A DNA stretch of 64,000 bases from Notolepis coatsorum (lineage: Eukaryota; Chordata; Actinopteri; Aulopiformes; Paralepididae). Both the position numbers and the translations under genes were made by a program. Positions 11,989 to 22,806 of this stretch are shown piece by piece. The DNA lies in contig OZ020589.1 in NCBI GenBank assembly GCA_963971535.1, positions 79,716,911-79,780,910 of the forward strand. Reading direction: 5' to 3'. Under the pieces are notes generated by a model. It had not been told where the DNA came from, searched no databases, and saw only the letters and a program-made list of their open reading frames with translations. How positions within the stretch are numbered: position 1 is the stretch's first letter; each line of letters opens with the position of its first letter.

Positions 11989-12955
11989 TTAATCTACATT
12001 TAAAAGGGAAATGGGCCTATAGCTGCCACAGAGGATAGGTTCCTTGTCTTTCTTGATCAGGAGAGAGATCGAGGCTTCAGACAGAGTGGGAGGCAAGCGA
12101 CCCTTCGAAAAAGACTCATTGTACATATTCTGAAGGGCTGGAGCAATGGAGGCAGAGAATAAATTCCACAGTGAACCCATTTGGGCCTGGTGTTTTACCA
12201 TTCTGTAAAGACATGATTGCTTCCAGTACCTCCGTGATTGTAATCGGACCACCCAGCGCCTTAGCCAAGTCCTTATTTACATTTGGGAAGACAATCTCAT
12301 CTAGAGGGTTATCATCGTCTAATACGTCTGGGGAGCACTGTGAGGAGTAAAGTTCTGAGTAAAAAGCAAAGAACGCCTTATTAATCTCTACAGGGTCTGA
12401 GATAACATGACCAGTCGTGGATCTGATCTTGGGGATCAGCCTGGATAGGGATGCTGCACGTGCCTGGTGAGCCAGCAGTCTCCCCGCCTTGTCACCAAAT
12501 TCAAAGAACCGCTGTTTATTCAGAAATAACTGCTTCTGCGTTTTATTTGTGGACAGTAAATTAAATTCAGATTGAAGTTGAAGGCATTCTTTGGAAAGAT
12601 CCGGGGTAGAGGCTGAAGCATATAGACCATCAACCCTAGCTATATTGTCTGCAATTGCAGTCAGTTCAGCTCTTTCCGTCTTATTTAAGGTGGAGATAAA
12701 CAAAATTGCCTGCCCGCGCATACGCCTTAAGGTTTCCCATAAAGTACGCCTAGAGGTTTCAGGAGAGTCATTAGTGTCTAAGAACAAGGAGATATGTGCC
12801 TTAAGGAATTCCTTGAAAGGAGCTTTGAACCCCGACAAGTTGAGCCTCCATTGCCTGGAAGGGGGAACATGACTAGAAAAGGTAATATCAACCGATGTGG
12901 GGGAGTGGTCTGAGATCACAATACTATGATACTCACAGGAATGTACATCTGACAA
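11989..12955 (-). pseudogene. L1 ORF2p: endonuclease end, linker and RT start
   Basis: The frame at 12116-12955 starts in the last endonuclease strand (SIVISDHSPTSVDI, with the catalytic SDH) and continues through the long linker. It reaches EAIMSLQNGKTPGPNGFTVEF, the RT motif 0/1 region of L1 ORF2p. The adjacent frame 11989-12252 carries on with YRPISLLNVD. The change of frame near 12120-12250 is one of several breaks. Downstream, 11867-11988 encodes a TGFMLGRHS-type motif. ORF2p would nick and reverse-transcribe at the target. Confidence 0.85.
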
Positions 12956-13141
12956 GTAGAGGTTATCCAGAAGGAATAAGTCAATCAGAGAATATGAATG
13001 GTGAACATGTGAGAAAAAAGGAAACGCTTTGTATGAATGTGGTCCTATGAATCCTATTTATCCCCCCTATTTAAATAAAAATGTAATGAAATGTATTTTT
13101 TTACAAAAAAAATAAGTGGCTCTTAATTACAGTAACACACA

Positions 13142-13761
13142 TTATTTTCTCTTAACTGAATTATATAAGTATATCTTTAAAAAGAAAGAGAAAAAAAACG
13201 GAATAAACTGTAACGCATTTCCATGTGTAACTTGCAAGCGAGCGGGGAATAATAGTCTAAATTTAACAGCCTTCTTGTAAAGAGCTTGTTTGATATCATT
13301 GAAGGCAGCTCGCTTCTTGGCAGTAGCCGGACTCAGATCCGGATAGCATCGCAGCGTCTCCCCGTTGTAGCTTAGCACATGTTGTCTGGACATAGCACTT
13401 TTTCCTTCTCTTGAAAACGGTGAAAACAAATCACAAGGCCTGGGTCTACCTCCTGCTTCGGGTTTGGTGGCCGGGGAACGATGCGCCGTCTCAAGCTCTG
13501 GTGGTTTGGTGAAGATGCTCGGGATGCGCACCTCCATTAGCAGTTCAGAAATAAATTGCATCGGGTCCCGTCCTGTTTAGCTGCCCTCTGGAATGTGTAT
13601 CACACAGAGGTTGACTCTGCAAGATCTGTTTTCAAGGTTGTCAAGGTGGTCTTGAAGCAGTCCGTTCTGGGTCTAAAGTGATTTGACCGCTGCCTCTGTG
13701 GCTGTCAGCGACTTAAAATTCTCCCCAGCTAGGCCTTCCATGGTACCTAGCCGCCCTTGGA
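13142..13761 (-). pseudogene. L1 ORF1p C-terminal RNA-binding part
   Basis: The minus-strand frame contains CYPDLSPATAKKRAAFNDIK and LFPARLQVTHG. These are the hallmarks of the L1 ORF1p C-terminal domain (Transposase_22 family), where PDLS..T..KR and LL.PA.L.V are conserved. ORF1p is an RNA-binding trimer that coats L1 RNA. This copy is truncated and frame-broken, and ends in AT-rich sequence at about 13200-13140. Confidence 0.75.
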
Positions 13762-14070
13762 ATGAATGAATGAAAACTTTATTTAACAGATTGCAGAATG
13801 GGTACAATACAGTACGACTCAATACACACAATTGTTAAGGGGATGCAGACCAGAGAAAGACATTTGTCTTGTTTACATCAGGGTCCCCCATTTTCTATTC
13901 ATAGTGACATTTATGACATACACAACATATATGACATCATGACATTTATGGCATAGGTGCAGTCGTGGTCACACGCCGTGTTACTAGATGATCACTGAGG
14001 CAGAAGTACGCGCGCACAATGATGCGCTCTATCCATTCGTTGTGCGCTAAGTACCCGGCCAGTGGCTACC

Positions 14071-14222
14071 CATAACAAAAGCGCGTCTTCAACCACGCCC
14101 CCGCCCGCAAATACAAACAGATATAAACAGATCATTTGAGTACACCCGGCCACCCATAACAAAAGCGCGTCTTCAACCACGCCCCCGCCCGCAAATACAA
14201 ACCGATATAAACAGATCATTTG
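14071..14222. repeat. 84-bp tandem duplication
   Basis: The unit starting CATAACAAAAGCGCGTCTTC at 14071 repeats at 14155 with very few changes. It lies between the two LINE 3' UTR copies and contains no recognised gene. Confidence 0.85.
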
Positions 14223-14635
14223 ACAACAGTATCATGTTCCTACCTGCAACGCAACCTGAACCAACGATGCCACCGCCGCTCCCCAAGAGAAGAAAGTTGC
14301 AGCTTCAGAATCAGCTTATCCAAAGCAAACTTAGTTTCGCTATACCTGCACGACCTCCAACGCCCGGGTACAGTACAGTACAGCTCAATACATGCATACA
14401 ATTGTTAAGGGGATGCAGACCAAGACTTTCGTCTTGTTTACATCAGGGTCCCCCATTTTCAATTCATCATAACATACACCAGATAGACAGTCTTGCTCTC
14501 TTAATATGCTGGTTAAATCGGCTGTCTTTAACCTGAATTAGCAAACAAGATACAAAGCATTCAGTTGACTAATTGTATATGTTCTAATGTTCTCTGTTCT
14601 AATGTTCCTGCTACCTTTTTCAGCTTCGCTATTTC

Positions 14636-15488
14636 CAGGGGTGTAAAGTACTTGAGTAATTGTACTTCGTTACAATACTTAAGTACTGTTTTGGGGGATT
14701 TGTACTTTACTCGAGTATTATTAGGTTTGTATACTTTGTACTTTTACTCCATTACATTTCAGAGAAAAAATACATACTTTTTACTCCTTACATTTAAAAT
14801 GCAGACCTACAAAGTACAAAGTACAAATCTCACAGGTCCAACCATTTAATTAGTATATTTTAATTGTTTATCTGGCCGAACTAACGTTAACGTTATTAAT
14901 CCTGCGACCGCAGGTAAACAGCCAATCAAATCCCCATCAATGGAAAATGAACCCGCCCATACCCATGCTGATTGGTCCTTGTGCAACACTAGAAAGCAGG
15001 GATCTTTGATTAAACACCTGCTATCAGAAGAATAGACAGTCAGATCCGCATTATGCTGTGGTTAATATTGTGATATTATTCAGGGTACTCCAGTATTCTG
15101 TCTTCTGTCTGTCTTCAGCATTGTCTATCGCAGAACACATTCCATTGTGGGCAGAGTGTATGCTTGGTTTCATTCCAGCCTTGCCTAAACACCAGCTGAT
15201 GATTTCACTAATTGGCTCACCTCTTCAACTAACTCACCTGGTGCAATGTATAGTTAAAATGAAAACTTGGCCCACGATGGAATGAATTTGAGACCACCTG
15301 GGTCTATCCCTTTCAAAAAATTTTTTACTTTTACTTTTTAGTACTTAAGTACATTTAAAAGTAGGACTTTTTGACTTTTACTCAAGTGTGTTTTTAGCCA
15401 GATACTTTGACTTTTACTTGAGTCAGATTTTGAGACGGTACCCATACTTTCACTTAAGTATAATTTCTGGGTACTTTTTACACCCCTG
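14636..15488. mobile_element. Tol2-like non-autonomous hAT
   Basis: Ends are CAGGGGTGTAAAGTACTTGA and, on the other strand, CAGGGGTGTAAAAAGTACCC, like the medaka Tol2 group. Subterminal ACTTAAGTA/ACTCAAGT motifs recur. Perfect 8-bp target duplications GCTATTTC flank it at 14628-14635 and 15489-15496. At 853 bp with no transposase frame it is non-autonomous. It inserted in the 3' UTR of the LINE at 13762-16607. Confidence 0.92.
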
Positions 15489-15719
15489 GCTATTTCCCAT
15501 ATTACGACTGCACCACTGCAAACAGGTATATAGTACTGTTACATTTGTGACATATACGATATGCAAATATACAGTACTGTTACCCATAGATCCTGACAGA
15601 GAGTATATACATATGATGGGGAGGAGACTGTACATTAGGAGGGGCTGGGTGGGTGGGAGAGAAATATACATACAGTGGGGAGAGAATATACTGTCTATTA
15701 GGTGGGGGTGGGGGGGTTT

Positions 15720-16607
15720 GGACATTTACGGTGGCCAGTTTCGAATTGCAGCCTCCGGTAGGTGCTCTTTAAGAGCGGTTTTGAATGTGGGTAGGGATTC
15801 ACATTCCTTTACAGCTTTGGGTAGGGCGTTCCACATTGATGTGGCATAATTGCGAAACGTGTTTAGTCCCGTGTTTGAGCCGAATCTGGGTTTAACATGA
15901 TTTGTTGAGCTTCCTCTGGTGTTGTGGTTGTAGTATTCACTGACCTTTGGGAAGTATTTTGACATGTACATGGGTACCTTAGTCGTATAGTGCATTTTGT
16001 AAACCAGGCCCATTGCAAGTTGCTGTACTCTGTCGTCTACTCTAAGCCATCCTAGGTAGTCAAAGTGGGCAGGGGTGAGGTGGGTTCTAGGAGTAAGGTC
16101 AAGTAGTAGTCTGACCAGTTTGTTTTGTGATGTTTGTAATCTTGTTTTTAGCGTCTTTGAGGTGCTTTGGTACCATGAGGTGCAAGCATAGTCATAGTAC
16201 CCTTGAATGAGTGCTCCTGCCAGAGTCTTCAGGGTATTCTTGTTTACCAGAGAGGAGATCCCGTACAAGAATCTAGTTCGTTGGTTGACTTTTTTTATTA
16301 CCTTGGATGCCATTTTGTCACAGGAAAGATTTGCCTCTAGGATGGAACCTAGGTATGTAATTTCATCTTTCCTTGTGACAATATTGTCACCCACTGTAAC
16401 TGAGAAGCCGTCGGTCTTGCTGAGTTTGTTATTTGAACCGAAGAGAATGGACTCTGTTTTACCCAGGTGTAATGATAGTTTGTTATCAGCGAGCCAGGTG
16501 CAGATTCTGCCGAGTTCTGAGCTGAGGGTTTTTTCAACCTGTAACTTGTTCTTGTCAGAGACCAGCAGGGCTGAGTCGTCCGCGAACAAGAACAAGTTGC
16601 AGTCACA
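15720..16607 (-). pseudogene. LINE RT C-terminal part (FADD and thumb)
   Basis: An open frame of 289 residues begins MFLFADDSALL, the catalytic box of a Jockey-type RT. It continues through LSLHLGKTESILFGS, ITYLGSIL and TLKTLAGALIQGYYDYACTS, and ends NYATSMWNALPKAVKECES, the usual end of CR1/L2/Jockey-group LINE proteins. The RT N-terminal half and endonuclease are absent through 5' truncation. The open frame suggests a fairly recent insertion. Confidence 0.85.
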
Positions 16608-16610
16608 AGC

Positions 16611-16860
16611 TGACGAAGCTATTCATCGTCTCGTGGAGTGCGTCTACCGAAGACTGTAGGGGCTTAACTAGAGCCGTAATGTCCTCTAGGAGTGAGGCTC
16701 ATTGTTTATCCAGTTCTATGACCAGTTGGAATTTTGTTGTGCGTGTTGCCATGTTTCCACATTTGCCGCCGCCATCTTAGAGACTTTGCTAGCCAGAGTT
16801 GAGACACTGCGCGTGGATTGTTGATTAGAGCTTGGCGCTTTATGTGTACTGCTCATTTTG
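16611..16860 (-). pseudogene. L1 5' region and ORF1 start
   Basis: Minus-strand reading gives a short run beginning MATRTTKFQLVIELDKQ followed by coiled-coil-like sequence (LLEDITALVKPLQSSVDALHETMNS), typical of an L1 ORF1p N-terminal half. Upstream, to about 17020, lies GC-richer 5' UTR-like sequence. A LINE insertion at 13762-16607 separates this from the rest of ORF1. A stop lies just after the first codons, so it is a pseudogene. Confidence 0.5.
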
Positions 16861-17020
16861 CGACCGAATGATAAATCTCAATAATATAAACTGTCGTCTG
16901 TTACTTCGATTCAAATAAAAGTACGGTGTTTGCAGGTAAATATTAAAGTTTCGACCAGGAGACGTCCTTCATGCGACTTGCACCTACACCGTCATCACCG
17001 GAAGTCCAATGCTATAGCAT

Positions 17021-17443
17021 TTTGAGAGTTATAGGGTCAAGAATTTAAGCACCCTAACTTTTGTGTTTTTTATAGCACTTTATTATAAATCATCCCTCAG
17101 GGCATACTTTATTTAGTCACGTTTCTAGGAATTGTGTGCCTTAATTTTATGACAAAACATGAAACAAGTATATGCTACTGTAGGCTTACTGAACAGATAT
17201 TGAATAATTAATTGACAGAAGAATTAATTATTTCACATTTAATTCAAATATATTGTTTGATGTTTATCACGCATTTTTCGGAGGCGCGCTGCTGTGTATA
17301 AATGTCCATTATATATAGTGTGAACTTTCATTAATTTGATCTTGCTCCGAAAGACAGACCTTTCTGAGAGATTGAGATAATACATTATTCTATTTGTCTT
17401 GATATTTATTTTATATTTAAATAAATGACATATAGCCTACTTA
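17021..17443. other. AT-rich spacer
   Basis: No gene, motif or recognised repeat seen between the L1 5' end and the solo LTR. Confidence 0.5.
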
Positions 17444-18293
17444 TGTGAGGTTTGGTACGCTCCCCGCCACACGCTCCGTTCCTTTAAGGTACTATGTTGA
17501 TTAATGCATTCCCCGCCACGCGCTCCGTTCCTTTAAGGTGCCGTGTTGATTGGTGCTTTCCCCGCCACACGCTTTTGGAGCAAGTATCAATCTCATCCTG
17601 CAGCTGTCACAGCTTGTAATTAGCGCCCCTGAAGGCTTTATATACTCAGACCTCCTTACTATCGATGTTGGGTCGTTCTGAAATACACCTGCATATACCT
17701 GCCTTCCCCGTCGCTGTTCCTGTCTTTTTGCTCTCCAGGACCTTTTGTGGAGAACCGCTGCGCCTCGTTATCTGCCCGCTTTTCGCGTTGCGCTCTGGTG
17801 AGTTTTTGGAAACAGTCTTTTTGGATTATCAGTTTTTTGTGTGTTTGGTGAACACCGAAGAAATCCCGTTTTTGTTTGTACTGGACTCACCTAATTTTTG
17901 TGTTAGATTAACACTGAAGATTACCGTATTGTTTTTCTCTGGACTCAGCTAACTTGTGTGTGGTACACCGAAGATCAAGTCACTTGGATTAATACTGGAC
18001 CAGTCACCTCTCTGCCTCTGTGTGTTCGTTGGGCTAACTCTGATTTCTCTCTCTCTCCGTTTCCACCGGGAGTGAAAGCTGGGAGTATCTGCAGAGCCGC
18101 TTCAACGTCACTTGCCAATTCCTCACCACTACCTACTGGGAGTATCTGCAGAGCCGCTACATCGTCTCATGCCAGATCCCCGTTTGTTCGATTGCTGTAC
18201 TTCATCCATCTTGTGACTCTGTAAATAAATACGCCCTAGCTTTGGCTAACTCTGAACTTCCTCTCTGTGCCGTTGCGTTTGAGGTCGGTTACA
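17444..18293 (+). repeat. Solo LTR, related to the LTRs at 28.6-34.2 kb
   Basis: Starts TGTGAGGTTTGGTACGC and ends GAGGTCGGTTACA. It is flanked by perfect 5-bp target duplications ACTTA (17439-17443 and 18294-18298). It has tandem CGCTCCGTTCCTTTAAGG units in the U3, a TATATA box at about 17639 and AATAAA near 18225. Identical ends, the same CTTTAAG repeats and shared internal motifs (ACACCGAAGA, TCTGCAGAGC) tie it to the LTR of the 28558-34153 element read on the minus strand. Internal parts are absent, as after LTR-LTR recombination. Confidence 0.85.
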
Positions 18294-18298
18294 ACTTA

Positions 18299-18772
18299 TG
18301 TCTCCCGTTGTATTGGTTTGCCCTCTTGTGGACATAATGCACAACAATAGATATTCTAATGGTTCGTACCTTTTTTTAGAAGGAATATTCTAATGTAATT
18401 TTTGGCCCATTTTGACAGCCCTAATGCCCTGTGGTTTTCTTCTTCTTCTTTTACTTTCCGGCAGACTAGACGCTGTATCATGTGGTCAACTGTCAATGGT
18501 GTCATATCCCCTTTACCTCCTTCCTAACCCACCCCGTAGTGGACGAACTGCAGTGCCTCCATTATTGCAATGTGATTGGCCGATTGGCTCTTTAGGGGTG
18601 TGATCAGGTCATGCTTTATTGACATTTTAGTGAAAGTAGCTTTTTTATTCATTAATTTCAGCTGAAGTAGCTAACATTTTTATTTTCCATTCAAAAACTC
18701 AAACGTTTTGCTATAAACTATCATATATGGTTAGAAAGATTGACTAATCCCTAATTTACAAACTAGGTTAGA
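18299..18772. other. Spacer, possible hAT remnant
   Basis: No gene seen. A TTTTGACAGCCCTAAT stretch near 18410 resembles a hAT end read outward, but no partner end was found. Confidence 0.4.
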
Positions 18773-18777
18773 CAATC

Positions 18778-19610
18778 TGTGACGTACGTGGGTTGGTCAT
18801 TATCATTATTACTGTATTTGGAAGACCATGTGAACATCAGGTTAGTATAATTAGTGTTATGTTATGTTTTGTATGTGTGTGTGTGTGTGTGAACATGAGA
18901 GCTGATGCTGTCTCTTCTTCTCTTCCTGTCAGGTGCTGCCCGTCCCTACACTGAAGAGTGCTGATTGCCTAATGAGTGACAGCTGAGGGCAATCACTTCG
19001 AGAGGGACGGGTGGACAAGTAGCTGACAGGACACACGTCGGGGCGCCTCACTGTGTCATTTTGCCAGTGACCCAGTGGAGTGAGGTTGCCTCTGTTTGCC
19101 ACTATTGTGTAGTTATTATTATTGTGCTTGCTTATGCCAATTGCCACTGTGTATGGACTATTGATTATGTGCTGCCTGCGTGGACCAAACCCTGTGTGGG
19201 GTAGGTATATTGTTGGCCATTTTAGATTAATCCTACACTGTGAGCTACATGGTTAGAGTGGTGTTCCTTTGTTCCCAGATTGCCAACCACGTGGCATGTG
19301 GTTGTGTGGTTAGTGTTTGCCTTGTTTATTGTTATTCTCACCTTGTTTGTTCTCCCCTTACCCTTTCCCTTTGTGTGTGTTGTGGGTTGAAATCCCCACT
19401 GACAACATCCCTTTTCCCTTTGGGAAAAGGCAGTGGGTTGGAAGCCCCACATGCAATAAACTTAATTTACCATTTGAAAACGTCTTTGTTTACTATCTGC
19501 CTACCCGGGACTGTTTTGAAAAGCATTTTTACTGAGAGGGGCTGTTTCTGCTCATGTACAGCCTGCTCCAGTTACATTTCTGTGTGGTCGTTAGACCTCT
19601 GTACATGACA
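18778..19610 (+). repeat. 5' LTR of the Gypsy element, with primer site after it
   Basis: TGTGACGTACG...ACATGACA, 833 bp. Contains a TGACGTA CRE-like motif at the start, a short (TG)n and AATAAA near 19456. TGGGGGCTCGT at 19611 is complementary to the tRNA-Pro 3' end. Confidence 0.93.
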
Positions 19611-20225
19611 TGGGGGCTCGTTAGTTTACACAATTGTATAGTTCCTTGTTGGTATGTGACATGTGGACTTGTCGATTGGAGCGTGTCAGGTAGGTTGCGT
19701 TTTTCTCATAGGTAAGGTAGTGTGTTTTCCATTGTCCGTGCTGCACAGTTTGATTGATGTAAACCGTTCTTGTATGTGATGCTCTTAAACTAATCTGTTT
19801 TTAATGCCACATAAGTAACAGGGGGATCGCCTACTTGGTTAGCGGGTGGGGGGCACGCGTTGTAATTCCGGTGGAGCGCGCAATGAAATCGGTAAGCGAC
19901 TGAAGATATGTGTAGGCCTCATCCCGCCAGGGGAGTAGTTTAGCTGGGGTATGCTAGAGTGACGTAGGTGATCCTAGTTAGATGGTTAGACCAACATTTA
20001 TTGTTTTCATGAATGGTAGATGTGGGCATTAAATCAGATTGGTTGAATTGTATACTACGGAATGTGGCGATTAAATGTGTTACGCACGGATATTGTGGAG
20101 TAGGTGAGTGGCTGTGATGGTACCTGTGATTCGTTTATTGTTATTATACTATATATTCGTTATTTCGGGAGCACAGGGTAATTATACGTAGGTTATTTGT
20201 GGCATAGTCATATTCTGCAAGAGCT

Positions 20226-21686
20226 ATGGCTGGGACGGCTTTTACTTTTGATATTTTTTTGACAGATCCTACGAGGGATCAAATTGATGTCTGCACAAAG
20301 ATAGATTTGTGTAGTGTCGCCAAACATTATGGCATTACTGTCCAGAGTTCGAAAAGTAAAGAGGAGTTAAAAGCGATTGTGCTGGCGGGGTTGTTGGACA
20401 AAAATGTATTTAGTTTGCCCATAGCCCAGGAGGATGGCTCTGAGAACGCCGCGCGCGACGAGGCGGCTGATAAGGCTGGTGAGGTCACTGGTGGTTTAGA
20501 TCAACCTGGTGCGGTGCAGAAACGGAGAGGTGGCATTTCCAAGGGAGAGGAAAATGATAGTGATGGGTCTGTACACTCGTCGTGTGTCTCTGTTTCTTCT
20601 CCCACTCGTAAATCAAGTAGACGGTTGGCCCGTCTCCAGATGGAGGAGAGAGAGGCTATACGAGTCAGGGAGGAGAAGAGAGAGGAGAGGAAGGAAGAGA
20701 GAGAGGAGAGGAAGGCAGAGAAGGAAGAGAGGAAGGAGGAGAGAGACAGGGAAGAGAGAAGAGGGGATGAAAGAGAGAGAGAGAGGAAGGAGGAGAGAGA
20801 CAGGGAAGAGAGAAGGGAAGAAAGAGAGATGCTGAGGGAGAAGGAGGAGATGGACAGAGTGCTCCAGGTGACTATAAGAAAGATGGAGCTGGAGAGTGGT
20901 GGCTCTTCCTCTTCCTCATCTGAAGTTTCCCAGGGCACTTTTAATATAGGGCAGCATATTTCTGTGGTTCCCCTCTTTCGGGAGTCTGAGGTGGAATCAT
21001 ATTTCTCTACTTTTGAGCAAATAGCGTGGGCTTTGCATTGGCCAAAGGACCAGTGGGCAATATTATTGCGATACAGGCTCACTGGTAGGGCTCAGGAGGC
21101 ATGCCAGTCATTATCGAATGAGGACAGCGTGGTATATGAGAAAGTGAAGAGTGCTGTCTTGCGCGTATATGAACTGGTGCCGGAAGCGTATAGGCAACGA
21201 TTTAGGGCACTACGTAAAGCTCCCTCTCAAACACATGTTGCATTTTCCCGTGAACAACGGACAATGTTTACTCGTTGGGGTGAAGCATGTAACGTGGATG
21301 GTGTCGAAGCGTTGAGCGAGTTAGTCCTCATTGAGCAATTTAAGAAATGCGTGCCCGAACGCATTATAGTGTACTTAGAGGAGCGCAAAGTTTCTACCCT
21401 ACAGGAAGCTGCAGTTCTGGCAGACGAGTTCGCATTGATCCACAAAAATATTGCTGTGCGAAATGATGTGTATGTAGGAGGGGGCGCGTTCTCTCCTTCT
21501 GAGTCGCCGTATCAGGGAGGTGACGGGCGAACATTCCGACCTCGCTTACCGCCGTCTCGAAATACCTTGGGTGACGAGCGAGCATTCCGACCACGCTCAC
21601 CGCCGTCTGAAAAGGCCACCTTGGTGTGTCATTATTGTAAGAAAGAAGGGCATTTTATGAGGGACTGTCATGCGCTAAGGGATTGA
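20226..21686 (+). CDS. gag: Gypsy gag: charged coiled coil, SCAN-like capsid, zinc knuckle
   Basis: A 486-residue frame. Residues 1-65 form a SAP-like or helical N-terminus. Residues about 145-220 are an extreme Glu/Arg/Lys coiled-coil run built from degenerate repeats (EERKEERDREERR). Residues about 245-415 hold a capsid with LELVPEAYR-type and SELVLIEQFKKCVPE motifs like the vertebrate SCAN domain, which is known to derive from a Gypsy (Gmr1-like) capsid. A CCHC knuckle CHYCKKEGHFMRDCH is at the C-terminus. Gag would build the particle and bind RNA. A fossil copy, though the frame is open. Confidence 0.88.
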   Translation: MAGTAFTFDIFLTDPTRDQIDVCTKIDLCSVAKHYGITVQSSKSKEELKAIVLAGLLDKNVFSLPIAQEDGSENAARDEAADKAGEVTGGLDQPGAVQKRRGGISKGEENDSDGSVHSSCVSVSSPTRKSSRRLARLQMEEREAIRVREEKREERKEEREERKAEKEERKEERDREERRGDERERERKEERDREERREEREMLREKEEMDRVLQVTIRKMELESGGSSSSSSEVSQGTFNIGQHISVVPLFRESEVESYFSTFEQIAWALHWPKDQWAILLRYRLTGRAQEACQSLSNEDSVVYEKVKSAVLRVYELVPEAYRQRFRALRKAPSQTHVAFSREQRTMFTRWGEACNVDGVEALSELVLIEQFKKCVPERIIVYLEERKVSTLQEAAVLADEFALIHKNIAVRNDVYVGGGAFSPSESPYQGGDGRTFRPRLPPSRNTLGDERAFRPRSPPSEKATLVCHYCKKEGHFMRDCHALRD

Positions 21687-21722
21687 CAGGAGACCAGGGA
21701 GTCAGCCCAGGAACCGAAAGGG

Positions 21723-22052
21723 GTGGGGTTGATTGGTACGGTGTCATGTCCTGACCAGCATAGCTCTTTTGAGCCCTTTTTGTTTGATGGTTATGTGTCC
21801 CTGTCGGGTAAAGTTGGGGACTACCAACGGGTGAGAATACTCCGTGATACAGGAGCCTCTCAATCGTTCATCCTGGCTGATGTATTACCATTGGATGTGG
21901 ACTCCTGTCGGTCGAGCGAATTGGTGAGAGGTATTGACATGGGGTGTGTGCGCGTGCCGTTGCATAAGGTCTGCACTGATCACAGGTTGCTTTCCGGTCG
22001 CGGTTCGCCCATGTTTTCCCGTAAAGGGCGTGGATTTCGTCATGGGGAATGA
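21723..22052 (+). pseudogene. Gypsy protease region
   Basis: Contains ILRDTGASQSFILADVLPL, the aspartic protease active site of LTR elements, directly downstream of gag. Only the first part of the enzyme reads clearly. Confidence 0.7.
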
Positions 22053-22249
22053 TATCGCTGGGGGTAAGGTCGTCCCTGTGTTGGAGGTTGGAGACACTCC
22101 ATTTACTAACTTATTGTGTGATGCATTGATTGATAATCACCCCAATGTCCCTTCTATTTGTGCTGTCCCTAGGGCACAGGAGCGGAAGCGAGACCAAGGT
22201 CTAGCGTTGGGTGACTCTGTCTGTGGTGAGTTTTGCAAATTGGTGGTGG

Positions 22250-22445
22250 CGCAGCATTTTGAGGCGGGGGATGAGGTGTTTATTGTGCTGCCCACGCCTA
22301 GTACGGTGCTCACTGCCCGGTTCTCAGGACCTTATGTGGTAAAAGGAAAGGTGTCTGCCACTAAGTATATGTTGCATACGCTCGGGCGGCGGAGGAGGAC
22401 ACGCTGGTGTCATGTGAATAGTCTAATAAAAAGTCCTGCCCGCGT
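22250..22445 (+). pseudogene. Gypsy integrase C-terminal end
   Basis: GDEVFIVLPTPS, FSGPYVVKGKVS and WCHVNSLI match the GPF/Y SH3-like module that ends many Gypsy integrases. The catalytic core of the integrase is not seen. Confidence 0.65.
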
Positions 22446-22806
22446 CTCGTCGGAGTTGAGATGTGACAGGACTGTTGTTTCACATGCTGTGTTGTGTTCT
22501 AATGTGCCTTACAGGACGCACGGTGTTGATGTTGGGATTGCGAACACCATTGAGCAATTCGCGTATGGTTGACTACAGTATACCGTCATGGCCTCGGTAT
22601 GAGGAATGTGCCAGCCACGTCCGACGGCTGATGCATCTGGTATTGGGTGATGTGGTGGTTGACCGTGTGGGCCCAAAATAGGGGCATGTGGCCTATATGG
22701 AGGGTGATTTCTATTTATTTTTGTTCTGTTAGTGCTAATCTGATGTTGGTTAATAATAAGTGATAATGTTTTGCTAACCCTGCGGGTTCGCTCTTATGGG
22801 GGGAGG

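Larger units (their letters stand above)
13762..16607 (-). mobile_element. Jockey-superfamily LINE with (GAATGAAT)n tail, holding a hAT
   Basis: A minus-strand LINE inserted in L1 ORF1. Its 3' tail is GAATGAATGAATG at 13762, followed by a 3' UTR that also occurs at 14371-14474 and 36662-36805. The coding end is at 15720-16607. It is 5'-truncated inside the RT, just before the catalytic box. The two 3' UTR copies (13765-13920 and 14371-14474) suggest either two insertions or a local duplication. A further copy of the coding end lies at 63522-64000. Confidence 0.75.

Noticed and set aside
20501-21082. Ser/Leu-rich minus-strand frame of 193 residues
   Set aside because: It is the antisense of the Glu/Arg repeat in gag.
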